This document shows positions 1 through 7,395 of a stretch of DNA of 59,199 nt, piece after piece. This stretch comes from Bacteroidota bacterium (GTDB lineage: Bacteria; Bacteroidota; Bacteroidia; Cytophagales; Cyclobacteriaceae). The notes below the pieces were generated by a model, which was not told the origin of the DNA, searched no databases, and saw only the letters and a list, made by a program, of their open reading frames with translations. The translations under genes and the position numbers were made by a program. Location: positions 1-59,199 of the forward strand of contig JACOSO010000041.1 in NCBI GenBank assembly GCA_016178785.1, given 5' to 3'. Every line of letters begins with the position of its first letter. Within the stretch, counting starts at the first letter, position 1.

Positions 1-111
1 AGAATTCTTCTTTGGGTCAAGGTTGGATTCCTGAAGAATGAAATTCTGACTAAAAGAGTTACAAACAATAAACAGGCCAAATAGACAAAACACAAAGTTT
101 TTCTTAGACAT
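1..111 (-). CDS. Secreted protein, N-terminal part only
   Basis: The minus strand opens with ATG at 111-109 and stays open for 37 codons to the window edge. The product begins with two lysines and a hydrophobic stretch ending in NSFSQ, a typical Bacteroidota signal peptide with likely cleavage at or next to the Gln. Only about 15 residues of the mature protein are visible, with no recognisable domain, so its function is unknown. It reads away from the exonuclease gene and is separated from it by about 350 bases, so it may have its own promoter in that gap. Confidence 0.6.
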   Translation of the reverse strand, partial: MSKKNFVFCLFGLFIVCNSFSQNFILQESNLDPKKNS

Positions 112-465
112 CGCGAGGGGTTGAATATCTTAATCAAACTAAATCAAAATTTGAACCTTAGTCAAAGAATTTACGCCAAGATGAATTTATTGAGGGATAT
201 GTGGGAAGTATTGATAAATATTTTGGAAATCTCGCTTCTAAAACCTGTATCTTTGAGTCGTAATTCCCACTCGGGTTTGGGACACGTTTGCTGAACCTAA
301 CAATAAAAACAATACCGGGTGCAAGCTGACTTACAAAATCAGGCCTCACCCCGACTTGTCGGGGCCTCGCCCTAAAAGCAGGATAACAGTGGAAGATTGC
401 GGAAGAAAGCAGCCCAAAACTTGTCATAAGAGGGTTCAGAAACCACCAACCAAACCCGGTGGGTT
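112..465. other. Intergenic stretch without a convincing gene
   Basis: This 354-base gap lies between the secreted-protein start and the exonuclease stop, both on the minus strand. It holds the GTCGGGG palindrome at 349-364 and a small hairpin near 452-466. A minus-strand open frame (158-556) runs through it and into the exonuclease gene, but its translation is low in structure and looks like no family, so I do not call it. Confidence 0.5.
349..364. repeat. Inverted repeat CCCCGAC/GTCGGGG
   Basis: The arms CCCCGAC (349-355) and GTCGGGG (358-364) pair perfectly around a TT. No T-run follows on either strand, so it is not a clear intrinsic terminator. It could be a dispersed extragenic palindrome or an RNA hairpin in the 3' untranslated region of the minus-strand exonuclease transcript. 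Confidence 0.5.
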
Positions 466-473
466 TTATTTTT
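452..473 (+). terminator. Weak terminator-like hairpin
   Basis: AAACCC (452-457) and GGGTTT (461-466) form a short stem with a 3-base loop. On the plus strand it is followed by an interrupted T-rich run. It overlaps the exonuclease stop codon, but the T-run is on the wrong side for a minus-strand terminator, and no plus-strand gene ends here. The call is weak. Confidence 0.25.
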
Positions 474-1281
474 TCATTGCTGTCTTCAAGCCGGCAAGCT
501 TTATTTCCGTGAGTTTTCGCTTTGTATCGAGAGGAAAATCTCCGTTCATCATCCAATCGTAATAAGCAGGTTCTTCTTTAAAAATCTTCTCCACAGTTTT
601 GCTCTTGTGCTTTCCAAAATTGAAGATCACTTCGCCCTTGTTATTGCGCACCATTCGACCTGCTAGATCAACCATATCATCGCCTACGAGCTTGGCCAAA
701 GTCTCCATATCATTTTTGATCATACCTACTTTTCTGTTGAGGCCATCAGTCACTTCACGGCCATCATACTTTTCGATTTGTGACAGCAGTACCTCCATCG
801 AAGCCTGGGTGTCTGACTCGGCCGAGTGTGCATTGTCCATTTCTTTCTGGCAATAGAACTTATACGCAGCAGAGAGTGTACGCTTCTCCATTAAATGGAA
901 AATCTTTTGTGAGTCGATGATTTTTTTCCTGCTATAGTCAAATTCGACATCGGCCCGTAAAAATTCTTCCACCAACATGGGAACATCAAATTTCAGAATA
1001 TTGAAGCCGGCCAAATCAGCACCTTCAAAAAAACGTGCATAGTCACGGGCTACTTCTTTAAAGGTTGGTTTGTCTTTCACATCTTCATTCGAAATTCCAT
1101 GAATCATTGTTGACTCAGCGGGAATTGGAATTGTTGGATTGAGCAAGTTTGTTTTATGCTGGATTTCTCCATTCGGCAGAACCTTGATCACGGCAATTTC
1201 AATAATCCGGTCATTGGCTACGTTGACTCCGGTTGCTTCGATGTCGAAAAAACAAAGAGGTATTTTAAGGTTTAAATTCAT
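466..1281 (-). CDS. DEDDh 3'-5' exonuclease, DnaQ/ExoX-like
   Basis: A 271-residue protein of the DNA polymerase III epsilon-like exonuclease family, expected to remove nucleotides from DNA 3' ends with two metal ions. The catalytic set is visible: Exo I DIEATG with D13 and E15, Exo II around N94-D99, and Exo III H152 plus D157 in AHSAESD, the DEDDh type. Residues 218-250, from FNFGKHKSKTV on, form the small C-terminal domain seen in ExoX-like proteins. It is much shorter than PolC or DinG fusions and has no polymerase or helicase part, so it is probably a repair or proofreading accessory enzyme rather than the proven replicative epsilon subunit. It starts 19 bases after the stop of the Mur-ligase-like gene, suggesting a two-gene minus-strand operon. 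Confidence 0.85.
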   Translation of the reverse strand: MNLNLKIPLCFFDIEATGVNVANDRIIEIAVIKVLPNGEIQHKTNLLNPTIPIPAESTMIHGISNEDVKDKPTFKEVARDYARFFEGADLAGFNILKFDVPMLVEEFLRADVEFDYSRKKIIDSQKIFHLMEKRTLSAAYKFYCQKEMDNAHSAESDTQASMEVLLSQIEKYDGREVTDGLNRKVGMIKNDMETLAKLVGDDMVDLAGRMVRNNKGEVIFNFGKHKSKTVEKIFKEEPAYYDWMMNGDFPLDTKRKLTEIKLAGLKTAMKK

Positions 1282-1300
1282 TTAGAAATAAGACAGGAAA

Positions 1301-1867
1301 TTATTTAAAAGAGGAGATGGTTTTGTAAAATTGACTGGATGTAATTCCAATTTTACTTAGCAACTCTTTGGTCGCGCTAACACCCATTAAGTCTTCAGTT
1401 GAGGACACCTGGATCGGAATTTTTTCATTTGAGTTTATAAGAATGGCTCTTCCGTTTTGCATTTCAAATTTCGGGAGTGAAAAAGGGATTACGGTAACAT
1501 CTGCTCGTTCTTTCTTAGCTATTGATTTAGCTAGTTCATCCCTATCGTCAAAGAAAATGCCACCACTTTTGGGAGTACGGTCAGCAAGTATAGAATAACT
1601 TTCTTTTTCGGAAGAAGGCAACTGACTGAATATGAGAATGTGATGCTGGTATTCTTCAATGGATTTAGGATCGCCATTAGCTTCAATCACGATTGTAGGT
1701 GCATCTGAAATTTGTTCTGATGCAGAAGTAGATAGGTCAATCTTTCTTCCACACTCCTTCAATACAAACGCAATCATTTCAGCAATTCTTGCTTTACTTT
1801 TTCCGGCAATGACTATGCGTTGTTTGTCAGTACTTTGACGATATACAGTTGAAGGGGCGGATTGCAT
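1301..1867 (-). CDS. Degenerate Mur ligase (Mpl-like) fragment protein
   Basis: A 188-residue protein with no intact known catalytic site. By eye it lines up with the central domain of the Bacteroidota 'peptidoglycan synthetase' Mur ligases related to Mpl: QRIVIAGKSKARIAEMIAFV matches the P-loop strand and helix, DAPTIVIEANGD matches the conserved IVIEGDEY region, and IPFSLPKFEMQNGRA through SATKELLSKIGI and FYKTISSFK match the end of that domain. The GKT/S-T ATP-binding signature is replaced by AGKSKAR, and the N-terminal Rossmann and C-terminal ligase domains are missing. It is therefore probably a decayed or repurposed, non-catalytic relative. I chose ATG at 1867; a TTG 18 bases upstream (1885) is possible, but an imperfect promoter-like TTACTTTG lies in between. 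It probably shares a transcript with the exonuclease. Confidence 0.5.
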   Translation of the reverse strand: MQSAPSTVYRQSTDKQRIVIAGKSKARIAEMIAFVLKECGRKIDLSTSASEQISDAPTIVIEANGDPKSIEEYQHHILIFSQLPSSEKESYSILADRTPKSGGIFFDDRDELAKSIAKKERADVTVIPFSLPKFEMQNGRAILINSNEKIPIQVSSTEDLMGVSATKELLSKIGITSSQFYKTISSFK

Positions 1868-2218
1868 TTGAGCAAAGTAAAACAAAATGCCAGAGGTTTG
1901 AAAATCTCACCACTGATTTTCAATGATGGGATTGGACATCTTATCTCAAAGGCAAGTTTCGCTGATCAATGTGATCCACATGATTGTCAATGCACTGTGC
2001 TTTATCAGGTTAATCATACAAAATCAGGAATGCGGCAAAGAGGAATATCAGTTGCAAAGAAATAAATCAAGAAAAAGATATCCCGGTTAAATTTATCAAC
2101 AAAGAATTGTGTTTATTGAATGTGTACAAGTTGCAACAGTTGGGGATAGCGTTTTGAAAGATGAAGTTACGTTTGTCTCCCTTTTTAAAAAGCAACTCGT
2201 ACCAACAACCACAAGAGT
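1868..2218. other. Divergent intergenic region before dnaB
   Basis: About 350 bases between the minus-strand Mur-like gene and dnaB. It should hold promoters for both directions. I see a candidate dnaB -7 element at 2168-2175 and a single DnaA-box-like TTATCAACA at 2093-2101. A 67-codon plus-strand frame (1862-2065) has no recognisable sequence and starts inside the neighbouring gene, so it is not called. Confidence 0.5.
2140..2175 (+). promoter_or_regulatory. Candidate dnaB promoter
   Basis: TACGTTTG at 2168-2175 matches the Bacteroidota -7 consensus TAnnTTTG exactly. A TTG at 2140-2142 could be the -33 element, but the 25-base spacer is slightly long. The predicted start would leave a leader of about 35-40 bases before the dnaB ATG. 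Confidence 0.4.
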
Positions 2219-3730
2219 ATGGAGCAACGATCAACGCCAGTGAGGTTAAGTTCTGCGATGAGCGGAATAGGTAATAAACCCCGAACGCTCGCGAGAGACA
2301 TCTCCGAGAGTTTGGGCAAATTACCGCCTCAGGCGCTTGATCTGGAGGAAGCCATCCTGGGAGCATTGATGCTCGAGAAAAATGCGCTAACTGCTGTTGT
2401 TGAATTTCTACGTCCTGAACATTTTTATTCCGACCAGCACAAGGAAATATACACTGCGATAATTGATCTCTTTAAGTCTTCCGAGCCGGTTGACATGCGC
2501 ACCGTGGTGGCGCAGCTTCGCAAGAATGGAAAGCTTGAGGTGGCAGGGGGAGCATTTTATATCGCTGAGCTCACCTCAAAAGTTAGCTCTGCTGCTAACA
2601 TCGAATATCACGCAAGGATCATTATCGAGATGGCGATCAAGAGGGATCTTATTCATATAGCTTCACAAGTTCATCACGAAGCTTACGAAGACACAACAGA
2701 CGTTTTTGATCTCCTTGATAAAACAGAACAATCCATTTTTCAAATCTCGGACTCAAACCTTCGCAAGAACTACGACAACATGAAGTCGTTGATGTTCCGG
2801 GCGATTCAGGAGCTTCAGGAAAAGAAAAATCACAAAGACGGACTTACAGGCATCCCCAGTGGATTTTCAAGGTTGGATCGGGTCACTTCAGGCTGGCAGA
2901 AATCGGATTTGGTAATTATAGCAGCAAGACCAGGGATGGGAAAAACTGCATTTATTGTTTCTGCGTTGCGTAACGCAGCCGTTGACTTCAACCATGCTGT
3001 TGCCATTTTCTCGTTGGAGATGGCTTCGCTTCAATTAGTAAACCGATTAATATCAGCCGAAGCTGAACTTGAATCGGAAAAAATTAAGAAGGGAAACCTT
3101 GCCGAATTTGAATGGCAACAGTTGGTGCACAAGACTAATCGCTTATCGTCAGCTCCAATATTCATTGACGACACTCCCGCGCTCTCTATTCTTGAACTTC
3201 GGGCGAAGTGCAGAAGATTGAAAGCTGAGCATAACATTCAATTGATCGTAATCGATTATTTGCAGTTGATGAAAGGAGAGGCAGGTGGTAACCGTGAACA
3301 AGAGATTGCATCCATCTCGCGTGCGCTGAAGGGAATTGCCAAGGAGCTGAACGTGCCGGTAATCGCACTTTCGCAGTTGAGTCGTGGTGTAGAGACGCGC
3401 GGTGGAGACAAACGCCCGCAGCTTTCCGACTTGCGTGAATCCGGTTCCATTGAACAAGATGCCGACATTGTTATGTTCTTGTATCGACCTGAATATTATA
3501 AGATCACTGAATATGAAGACGGCACCCCATCACAGGGCGTGGCCGAAGTGATCATTGCCAAGCACAGAAATGGTTCACTCGATAGCGTCCGATTGAAGTT
3601 CATTGGCAAATACACCAAGTTTGCCGACTACGATGCGCCTGATGGGTTCACTCCGATGAGCAACATCCAAAGTAGGATGAATACCAGGAACGAACCACCA
3701 CCATTCCCGGGAGACGATGCCCCGTTTTAA
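2219..3730 (+). CDS. dnaB: Replicative DNA helicase DnaB
   Basis: A 503-residue hexameric 5'-3' helicase that unwinds DNA at the replication fork and recruits primase. Residues about 33-140 are the DnaB N-terminal domain (LPPQALDLEEAILGALML). The RecA-like domain begins near 207 with GLTGIPSGFSRLD. Walker A is ARPGMGKT at 236-243, Walker B ends at D346 in LIVIDYLQL, followed by ALSQLSRGVE (383-392) and DLRESGSIEQDADI (404-417), the usual DnaB motifs. The length is normal for Bacteroidota and no intein interrupts it. The first ATG gives about 30 extra low-complexity N-terminal residues before the conserved domain; a second in-frame ATG (residue 14) is possible. Confidence 0.97.
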   Translation: MEQRSTPVRLSSAMSGIGNKPRTLARDISESLGKLPPQALDLEEAILGALMLEKNALTAVVEFLRPEHFYSDQHKEIYTAIIDLFKSSEPVDMRTVVAQLRKNGKLEVAGGAFYIAELTSKVSSAANIEYHARIIIEMAIKRDLIHIASQVHHEAYEDTTDVFDLLDKTEQSIFQISDSNLRKNYDNMKSLMFRAIQELQEKKNHKDGLTGIPSGFSRLDRVTSGWQKSDLVIIAARPGMGKTAFIVSALRNAAVDFNHAVAIFSLEMASLQLVNRLISAEAELESEKIKKGNLAEFEWQQLVHKTNRLSSAPIFIDDTPALSILELRAKCRRLKAEHNIQLIVIDYLQLMKGEAGGNREQEIASISRALKGIAKELNVPVIALSQLSRGVETRGGDKRPQLSDLRESGSIEQDADIVMFLYRPEYYKITEYEDGTPSQGVAEVIIAKHRNGSLDSVRLKFIGKYTKFADYDAPDGFTPMSNIQSRMNTRNEPPPFPGDDAPF

Positions 3731-3748
3731 CTAAACCAATTGTTTTCT

Positions 3749-3946
3749 ATGGCTCGATTTTATGATTCAAATGGAAACTATGTCGCTTATAGTGGTGACT
3801 TTAAGAATCTTTACGATCAATTTGGCAGGTATATTGGCTACTTTCTTAATGAAATCCTTTATAATCTCAGTGGCGAGACAATCGGTTATGTGAGGGAGAA
3901 AGTAGTTTTCGACAACACCGGCCGGCAGATCTATTTTACTCGCTAA
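3749..3946 (+). CDS. Small 4-fold beta flower protein
   Basis: A 65-residue protein made of four short similar units, each with a hydrophobic-aromatic strand, a turn with Asn/Asp-Gly, and a second strand: FYDSNGNYVAY, LYDQFGRYIGY, LYNLSGETIGY and VFDNTGRQIYF. This internal four-fold repeat fits the family called 4-fold beta flower proteins, whose function is unknown. It lacks a signal peptide. The gene starts 18 bases after dnaB, so the two are probably co-transcribed. The ATG at 3749 is preferred over a TTG three codons upstream. A role with the helicase is possible but unsupported. Confidence 0.65.
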   Translation: MARFYDSNGNYVAYSGDFKNLYDQFGRYIGYFLNEILYNLSGETIGYVREKVVFDNTGRQIYFTR

Positions 3947-4108
3947 CCTTTTGGATGTTCAATAAGTAATGATAGTTGCCTTCTGGCAATGAAAGAGCAA
4001 ACTATTTTGTATAGTTGAGCAATTTGTCTTTACCTTAATTTGAGAATTACGATTTTTGATTTGAGATTTGCTGCAATCAAAAATCAGCAAAATCATAAGT
4101 ATCACTAT

Positions 4109-5101
4109 ATGAAAGCTCTTGTACTTACTGCTCCTGGTCAAATTGAAATGAAAGAAGTGCCGGTACCTGTTTTGTCAACCGGCAAAGCATTAGTGAAGAT
4201 CAAAGCCGTGGCCCTCAACAGACGCGATGATTGGATACGCGAAGGCAAGTATCCCAATATTAAAACCGGAATGATCATGGGTTCTGACGGGGCCGGAGTT
4301 GTTGAGTCCGTTCATGATGATGAGCACAAAGAATGGATCGGCAAAGAAGTGGTGATCAATCCAAACATTGATTGGGGACAGAGTCCTGACGTACAATCTA
4401 CAAGGTATACTGTACTTGGCATGCCGGTAGACGGAACATTTGCCGAATATATTGCTGTACCCGTTGATCGGTTGCATCACAAGCCGTTTCATCTTGACTT
4501 CTTGCAAGCGTCTGCTTTGCCATTAGGGGGGCTCACTGCATTCCGTGCATTGTTTCGCAAAGGAGAATTGCGCGCAGGGCAAAACGTGTTGATCTCGGGC
4601 TTTGGTGGTGGCGTGGCTCAGTTCGCTTTTTTATTTGCGAAAGCAGCAGATGCCAATGTATATGTTACCTCGGGCAGTGATAGTAAGATTGAAAAAGCAA
4701 TAAAGATGGGAGCGAAGGGAGGCTACAATTATAAAAAGCAGGCCACCTTTGATGAGCTTTGGAAAACGAAAGGTGGATTTGATCTGATCATTGATAGCGC
4801 TGGTGGAGACCAGATCAACAACTTTATAAAGATGCTGAGGCCCTCGGGCAAAATTGTTTTTTACGGTGCCACGAATGGGAAACCAAACAATGTAGATTTT
4901 TACCGCATGTTCTGGAATCAGCTTTCACTTCTCGGCACAACTATGGGCAGCGATCAGGAGTTTCAGGAGATGATTGCGTTTGTTAGTAAACACCAGATTC
5001 GCCCAATGGTAGATTCGATCAGGCCATTTTCAAAATTGATGGAATCATTCGCTGATATTGCCAAGCCCAATAAAGTGGGGAAGATTGTTTTTCAGGTTTA
5101 G
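4109..5101 (+). CDS. Zinc-free MDR-family NAD(P)H oxidoreductase
   Basis: A 330-residue medium-chain dehydrogenase/reductase of the quinone oxidoreductase branch. Residues 1-125 form the GroES-like domain, including the characteristic ALNRRDDWIREGKYP (36-50) and MGSDGAGVV (57-65). Residues about 130-290 hold the Rossmann fold with the nucleotide-binding turn SGFGGGVAQFA (163-173). The Cys cluster for structural zinc and the usual catalytic zinc ligands are absent, so it should be an NAD(P)H-dependent reductase of quinones, enones or similar compounds; the substrate cannot be told. ATG at 4109 is the natural start, since the open frame upstream is AT-rich non-coding sequence. It converges on the TPR gene with a 10-base gap. 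Confidence 0.85.
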   Translation: MKALVLTAPGQIEMKEVPVPVLSTGKALVKIKAVALNRRDDWIREGKYPNIKTGMIMGSDGAGVVESVHDDEHKEWIGKEVVINPNIDWGQSPDVQSTRYTVLGMPVDGTFAEYIAVPVDRLHHKPFHLDFLQASALPLGGLTAFRALFRKGELRAGQNVLISGFGGGVAQFAFLFAKAADANVYVTSGSDSKIEKAIKMGAKGGYNYKKQATFDELWKTKGGFDLIIDSAGGDQINNFIKMLRPSGKIVFYGATNGKPNNVDFYRMFWNQLSLLGTTMGSDQEFQEMIAFVSKHQIRPMVDSIRPFSKLMESFADIAKPNKVGKIVFQV

Positions 5102-5111
5102 ATTGAGTGAA

Positions 5112-5423
5112 TCAATCCATTTCATCTAACAATGACCTCAACTCATTCAAAGCCTTCAATTCATTTTGCTTTTTAGCTTCGGTAATTCCTTGATTGATAA
5201 TTTTTACTGCCTCATCACTCAACGAGAACTCAAGATATAGTAGTGCAGCCTGGTAATAGGAGGGAACATACTCCGGATGAGCGCTTATCAATTGATCAAA
5301 AATTTTCTTCGCCTGATCTTTATCCGACTTCATTAATTCCAACGCCAGGGCGTAGTGATTAAAGGGATCATTTGGATCGTCAGCAATGAATTGCTCAAGC
5401 ATTTTTATTCGATCAGAATTCAT
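5112..5423 (-). CDS. Short TPR protein
   Basis: A 103-residue, probably cytoplasmic protein without a signal peptide. Residues about 17-85 contain two tetratricopeptide-like helix pairs (NDPFNHYALALELMKSDKDQ and the stretch from YVPSYYQAALLYLEF), preceded by a helix and followed by an acidic helix (ALNELRSLLDEMD). TPR units mediate protein-protein contacts; the partner is unknown. It is transcribed towards the MDR oxidoreductase and away from etfB, so it is likely a single-gene unit whose promoter lies in the AT-rich gap before etfB. Confidence 0.75.
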   Translation of the reverse strand: MNSDRIKMLEQFIADDPNDPFNHYALALELMKSDKDQAKKIFDQLISAHPEYVPSYYQAALLYLEFSLSDEAVKIINQGITEAKKQNELKALNELRSLLDEMD

Positions 5424-5525
5424 CCGTTACAATTCGGTTTTTTAGTTATTTATCCTTTATCTTGAGCCCAATTTGATTCAAAATTTAAAATTCAATATTT
5501 AAAATTAAAGGACAGAGAATTGAGT

Positions 5526-6257
5526 ATGAAAATATTAGTTTGCATTTCGCACGTGCCTGACACAACTTCCAAGATTACCTTTGTTGAAAACAATTCCAAG
5601 TTCGATACTACCGGTGTTCAGTTTATTATTGGTCCTTACGATGACTATGCCCTTGCCCGCGCTATTGAGTTGAAAGAAACGATGGGGGCAACAGTGACTG
5701 TACTTAACGTTGGCCCGGCAGATACCGAACCCACCATTCGCAAAGCATTAGCAATTGGTGCAGATGATGCCATTCGTGTTAATGCCATACCCACGGATTC
5801 GCTGTTTGTAGCAAAACAAATTGCAGAGCACGCTAAAGGTTATGATTTAGTTTTAATGGGTCGCGAATCTATTGACTTTAATAGTGGTGTAGTCCATGCC
5901 ATGGTAGGCGAGATGTTGGGAATTCCATCAGTGTCGCCAGTGATGAAATTGGATATTGATGGCACCAATGTAAAAATGACGAAGGAGATTGAAGGCGGCA
6001 AAGAACAAGTGGAGGCAACCCTACCCTTAGTTGCCGGCTGTCAGGAACCAATTGCCGAATGGAAGATACCCAACATGCGTGGTATCATGTCAGCGAGAAC
6101 CAAGCCATTAAATGTGGTTGAACCAAAGAGTACAGAGGCTTCTATTGTCAACAAGAACTTTGAATTACCAGCGCCCAAGGGAGCCGTGAAGATGATCAGT
6201 GCAGATAATGTAGCAGAGTTGGTAACGAGGTTGAAGACGGAGGCGAAAGTGCTTTAA
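5526..6257 (+). CDS. etfB: Electron transfer flavoprotein beta subunit
   Basis: A 243-residue EtfB, which with EtfA forms the soluble FAD/AMP electron carrier that passes electrons from acyl-CoA and other dehydrogenases to the respiratory chain. Typical features are the N-terminal MKILVCISHVPDTTSKI, the central ALAIGADDAIRV and LVLMGRESIDFNSG segments, and the C-terminal IPNMRGIMSARTKPL signature region that contacts the nucleotide. ATG at 5526 is the expected start; a TTG two codons upstream is unlikely. It is followed 91 bases later by etfA. The genes look like the ordinary fatty-acid-oxidation pair, with no FixX/FixC or acyl-CoA dehydrogenase in the window. Confidence 0.95.
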   Translation: MKILVCISHVPDTTSKITFVENNSKFDTTGVQFIIGPYDDYALARAIELKETMGATVTVLNVGPADTEPTIRKALAIGADDAIRVNAIPTDSLFVAKQIAEHAKGYDLVLMGRESIDFNSGVVHAMVGEMLGIPSVSPVMKLDIDGTNVKMTKEIEGGKEQVEATLPLVAGCQEPIAEWKIPNMRGIMSARTKPLNVVEPKSTEASIVNKNFELPAPKGAVKMISADNVAELVTRLKTEAKVL

Positions 6258-6345
6258 TTCAAGAGTCAAAGTTCAAGATTCAAAATTGAAATTCTTTTGA
6301 ACTTTGAGCTGGAATGTTGAATGTTGAATTTTAAATTTTGAAAAC
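6258..6345. repeat. AT-rich degenerate repeat spacer, etfB-etfA
   Basis: The spacer is built of near-repeats of TTCAAAATT and GAATTTTAAATTTTG in both orientations. Similar material occurs at 5473-5515 before etfB and 16631-16715 before ppk. It contains no gene. Confidence 0.5.
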
Positions 6346-6348
6346 AAG

Positions 6349-7302
6349 ATGAACATATTGGTTTTTGTAGAGACATCAGAAGGAAAAATAAGAAAGACCT
6401 CATTGGAAGCGGTGGCTTACGCACATGCGATGGGCGGAACGGTCACAGGCATCGTTTTAGGAAAAGCAGATGCCAACGAGCTTCAATCGATAGGAAAATA
6501 TGGCGCAGCAAAAGTATTGCACGTTGCTGATGCAAAATTAGATCAGCATGTGATACAGGTTTATTCATCAGTATTGGCAAAAGCCATGCAGGATGAAAAT
6601 GCCGATGTTCTCGTGCTGGCCAATTCTTCTTTAGGAACACCTGTAGCAGCCAAAGTAGCCATCAAAACAAATGCAAGCTTTGCCAGCAACGTGACTGAAT
6701 TACCAAATACAAGTTCAGGATTTGTTGTGAAGAGGAGCATTTATACCGGCAAAGCTTTCGCAAATGTTGAATTGAAAAACGCTAAAAAGATTATTGCGAT
6801 TAAAAAGAATGCGGCAGAACTAAAGGAGGTTGGCAGCAACGCAACCGTAACAAATTATAACGTTGCCCTCACCGATGCTGACTTCAACACCAAGACTCTT
6901 TCTCATGAAAAAGCAACGGGAGATATTCTTCTGCCTGAAGCAGAGATTGTTGTCTCTGGTGGCCGCGGAATGAAAGGACCGGAGCATTGGGGCATTATAG
7001 AGAATTTGGCAAAGGCTTTACATGCGGCAACAGGCTGCAGCAAACCCGTAAGTGATATGGGCTGGAGACCTCACCATGAGCATGTTGGCCAAACAGGGGT
7101 GAAGGTAGCCCCTCAACTGTATATTGCAGTCGGTATTTCTGGTGCGATTCAGCATTTGGCGGGAGTGAATTCATCCAAATGTATTGTGGTAATCAACAAA
7201 GATGCTGATGCGCCATTTTTTAAAGCGGCTGATTATGGAATAGTGGGTGATGCATTTGATGTTTTGCCAAAATTGACTGAAGCAGTTTTAGCTGCCAAAT
7301 AA
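6349..7302 (+). CDS. etfA: Electron transfer flavoprotein alpha subunit
   Basis: A 317-residue EtfA, partner of the preceding EtfB and holder of the redox-active FAD. Residues 1-185 are the alpha/beta domain shared with EtfB. Residues about 195-315 are the conserved FAD-binding domain: VVSGGRGMKGPEHW (201-214), GCSKPVSDMGWRPHHEHVGQ (229-248, the Arg/His region around the flavin), VAPQLYIAVGISGAIQHLAG (253-272), and INKDADAPFFKAADYGIVGD (282-301). Length and motifs are normal. A perfect palindrome just after the stop (7307-7332) may end or stabilise the transcript. Confidence 0.96.
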   Translation: MNILVFVETSEGKIRKTSLEAVAYAHAMGGTVTGIVLGKADANELQSIGKYGAAKVLHVADAKLDQHVIQVYSSVLAKAMQDENADVLVLANSSLGTPVAAKVAIKTNASFASNVTELPNTSSGFVVKRSIYTGKAFANVELKNAKKIIAIKKNAAELKEVGSNATVTNYNVALTDADFNTKTLSHEKATGDILLPEAEIVVSGGRGMKGPEHWGIIENLAKALHAATGCSKPVSDMGWRPHHEHVGQTGVKVAPQLYIAVGISGAIQHLAGVNSSKCIVVINKDADAPFFKAADYGIVGDAFDVLPKLTEAVLAAK

Positions 7303-7306
7303 TATC

Positions 7307-7332
7307 CATGGTCTGTGTCGACACAGACCATG
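7307..7332. repeat. Perfect 26-bp palindrome after etfA
   Basis: The half-site CATGGTCTGTGTC is followed directly by its exact reverse complement, with the centre between 7319 and 7320 and no loop. It lies 5 bases after the etfA stop codon. A strong hairpin or cruciform is possible. No T-run follows within 30 bases, so a classical intrinsic terminator is not clear; a dispersed palindromic element or a protein-binding site is equally possible. Confidence 0.75.
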
Positions 7333-7395
7333 ACAACATAAATCACAAATTATATTCAACTTTTTTTTAACTTGAATTCTTTAAGATTGTTTTAA

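Noticed and set aside
158..556. 132-codon minus-strand frame over the first intergenic gap
   Set aside because: It overlaps the end of the exonuclease gene in another frame, includes the GC-rich palindrome, and its translation has no protein-like pattern.
1862..2065. 67-codon plus-strand frame before dnaB
   Set aside because: It begins inside the opposite gene, has no promoter or family resemblance, and ends in unremarkable AT-rich sequence.
2093..2101. DnaA-box-like TTATCAACA upstream of dnaB as sign of a replication origin
   Set aside because: It is a single near-match with no cluster of boxes, no AT-rich unwinding array and no dnaA nearby.
3976..3989. TTGCC-TTCT-GGCAA hairpin as terminator for dnaB
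   Set aside because: The stem is only 5 bp and no T-run follows on the plus strand.
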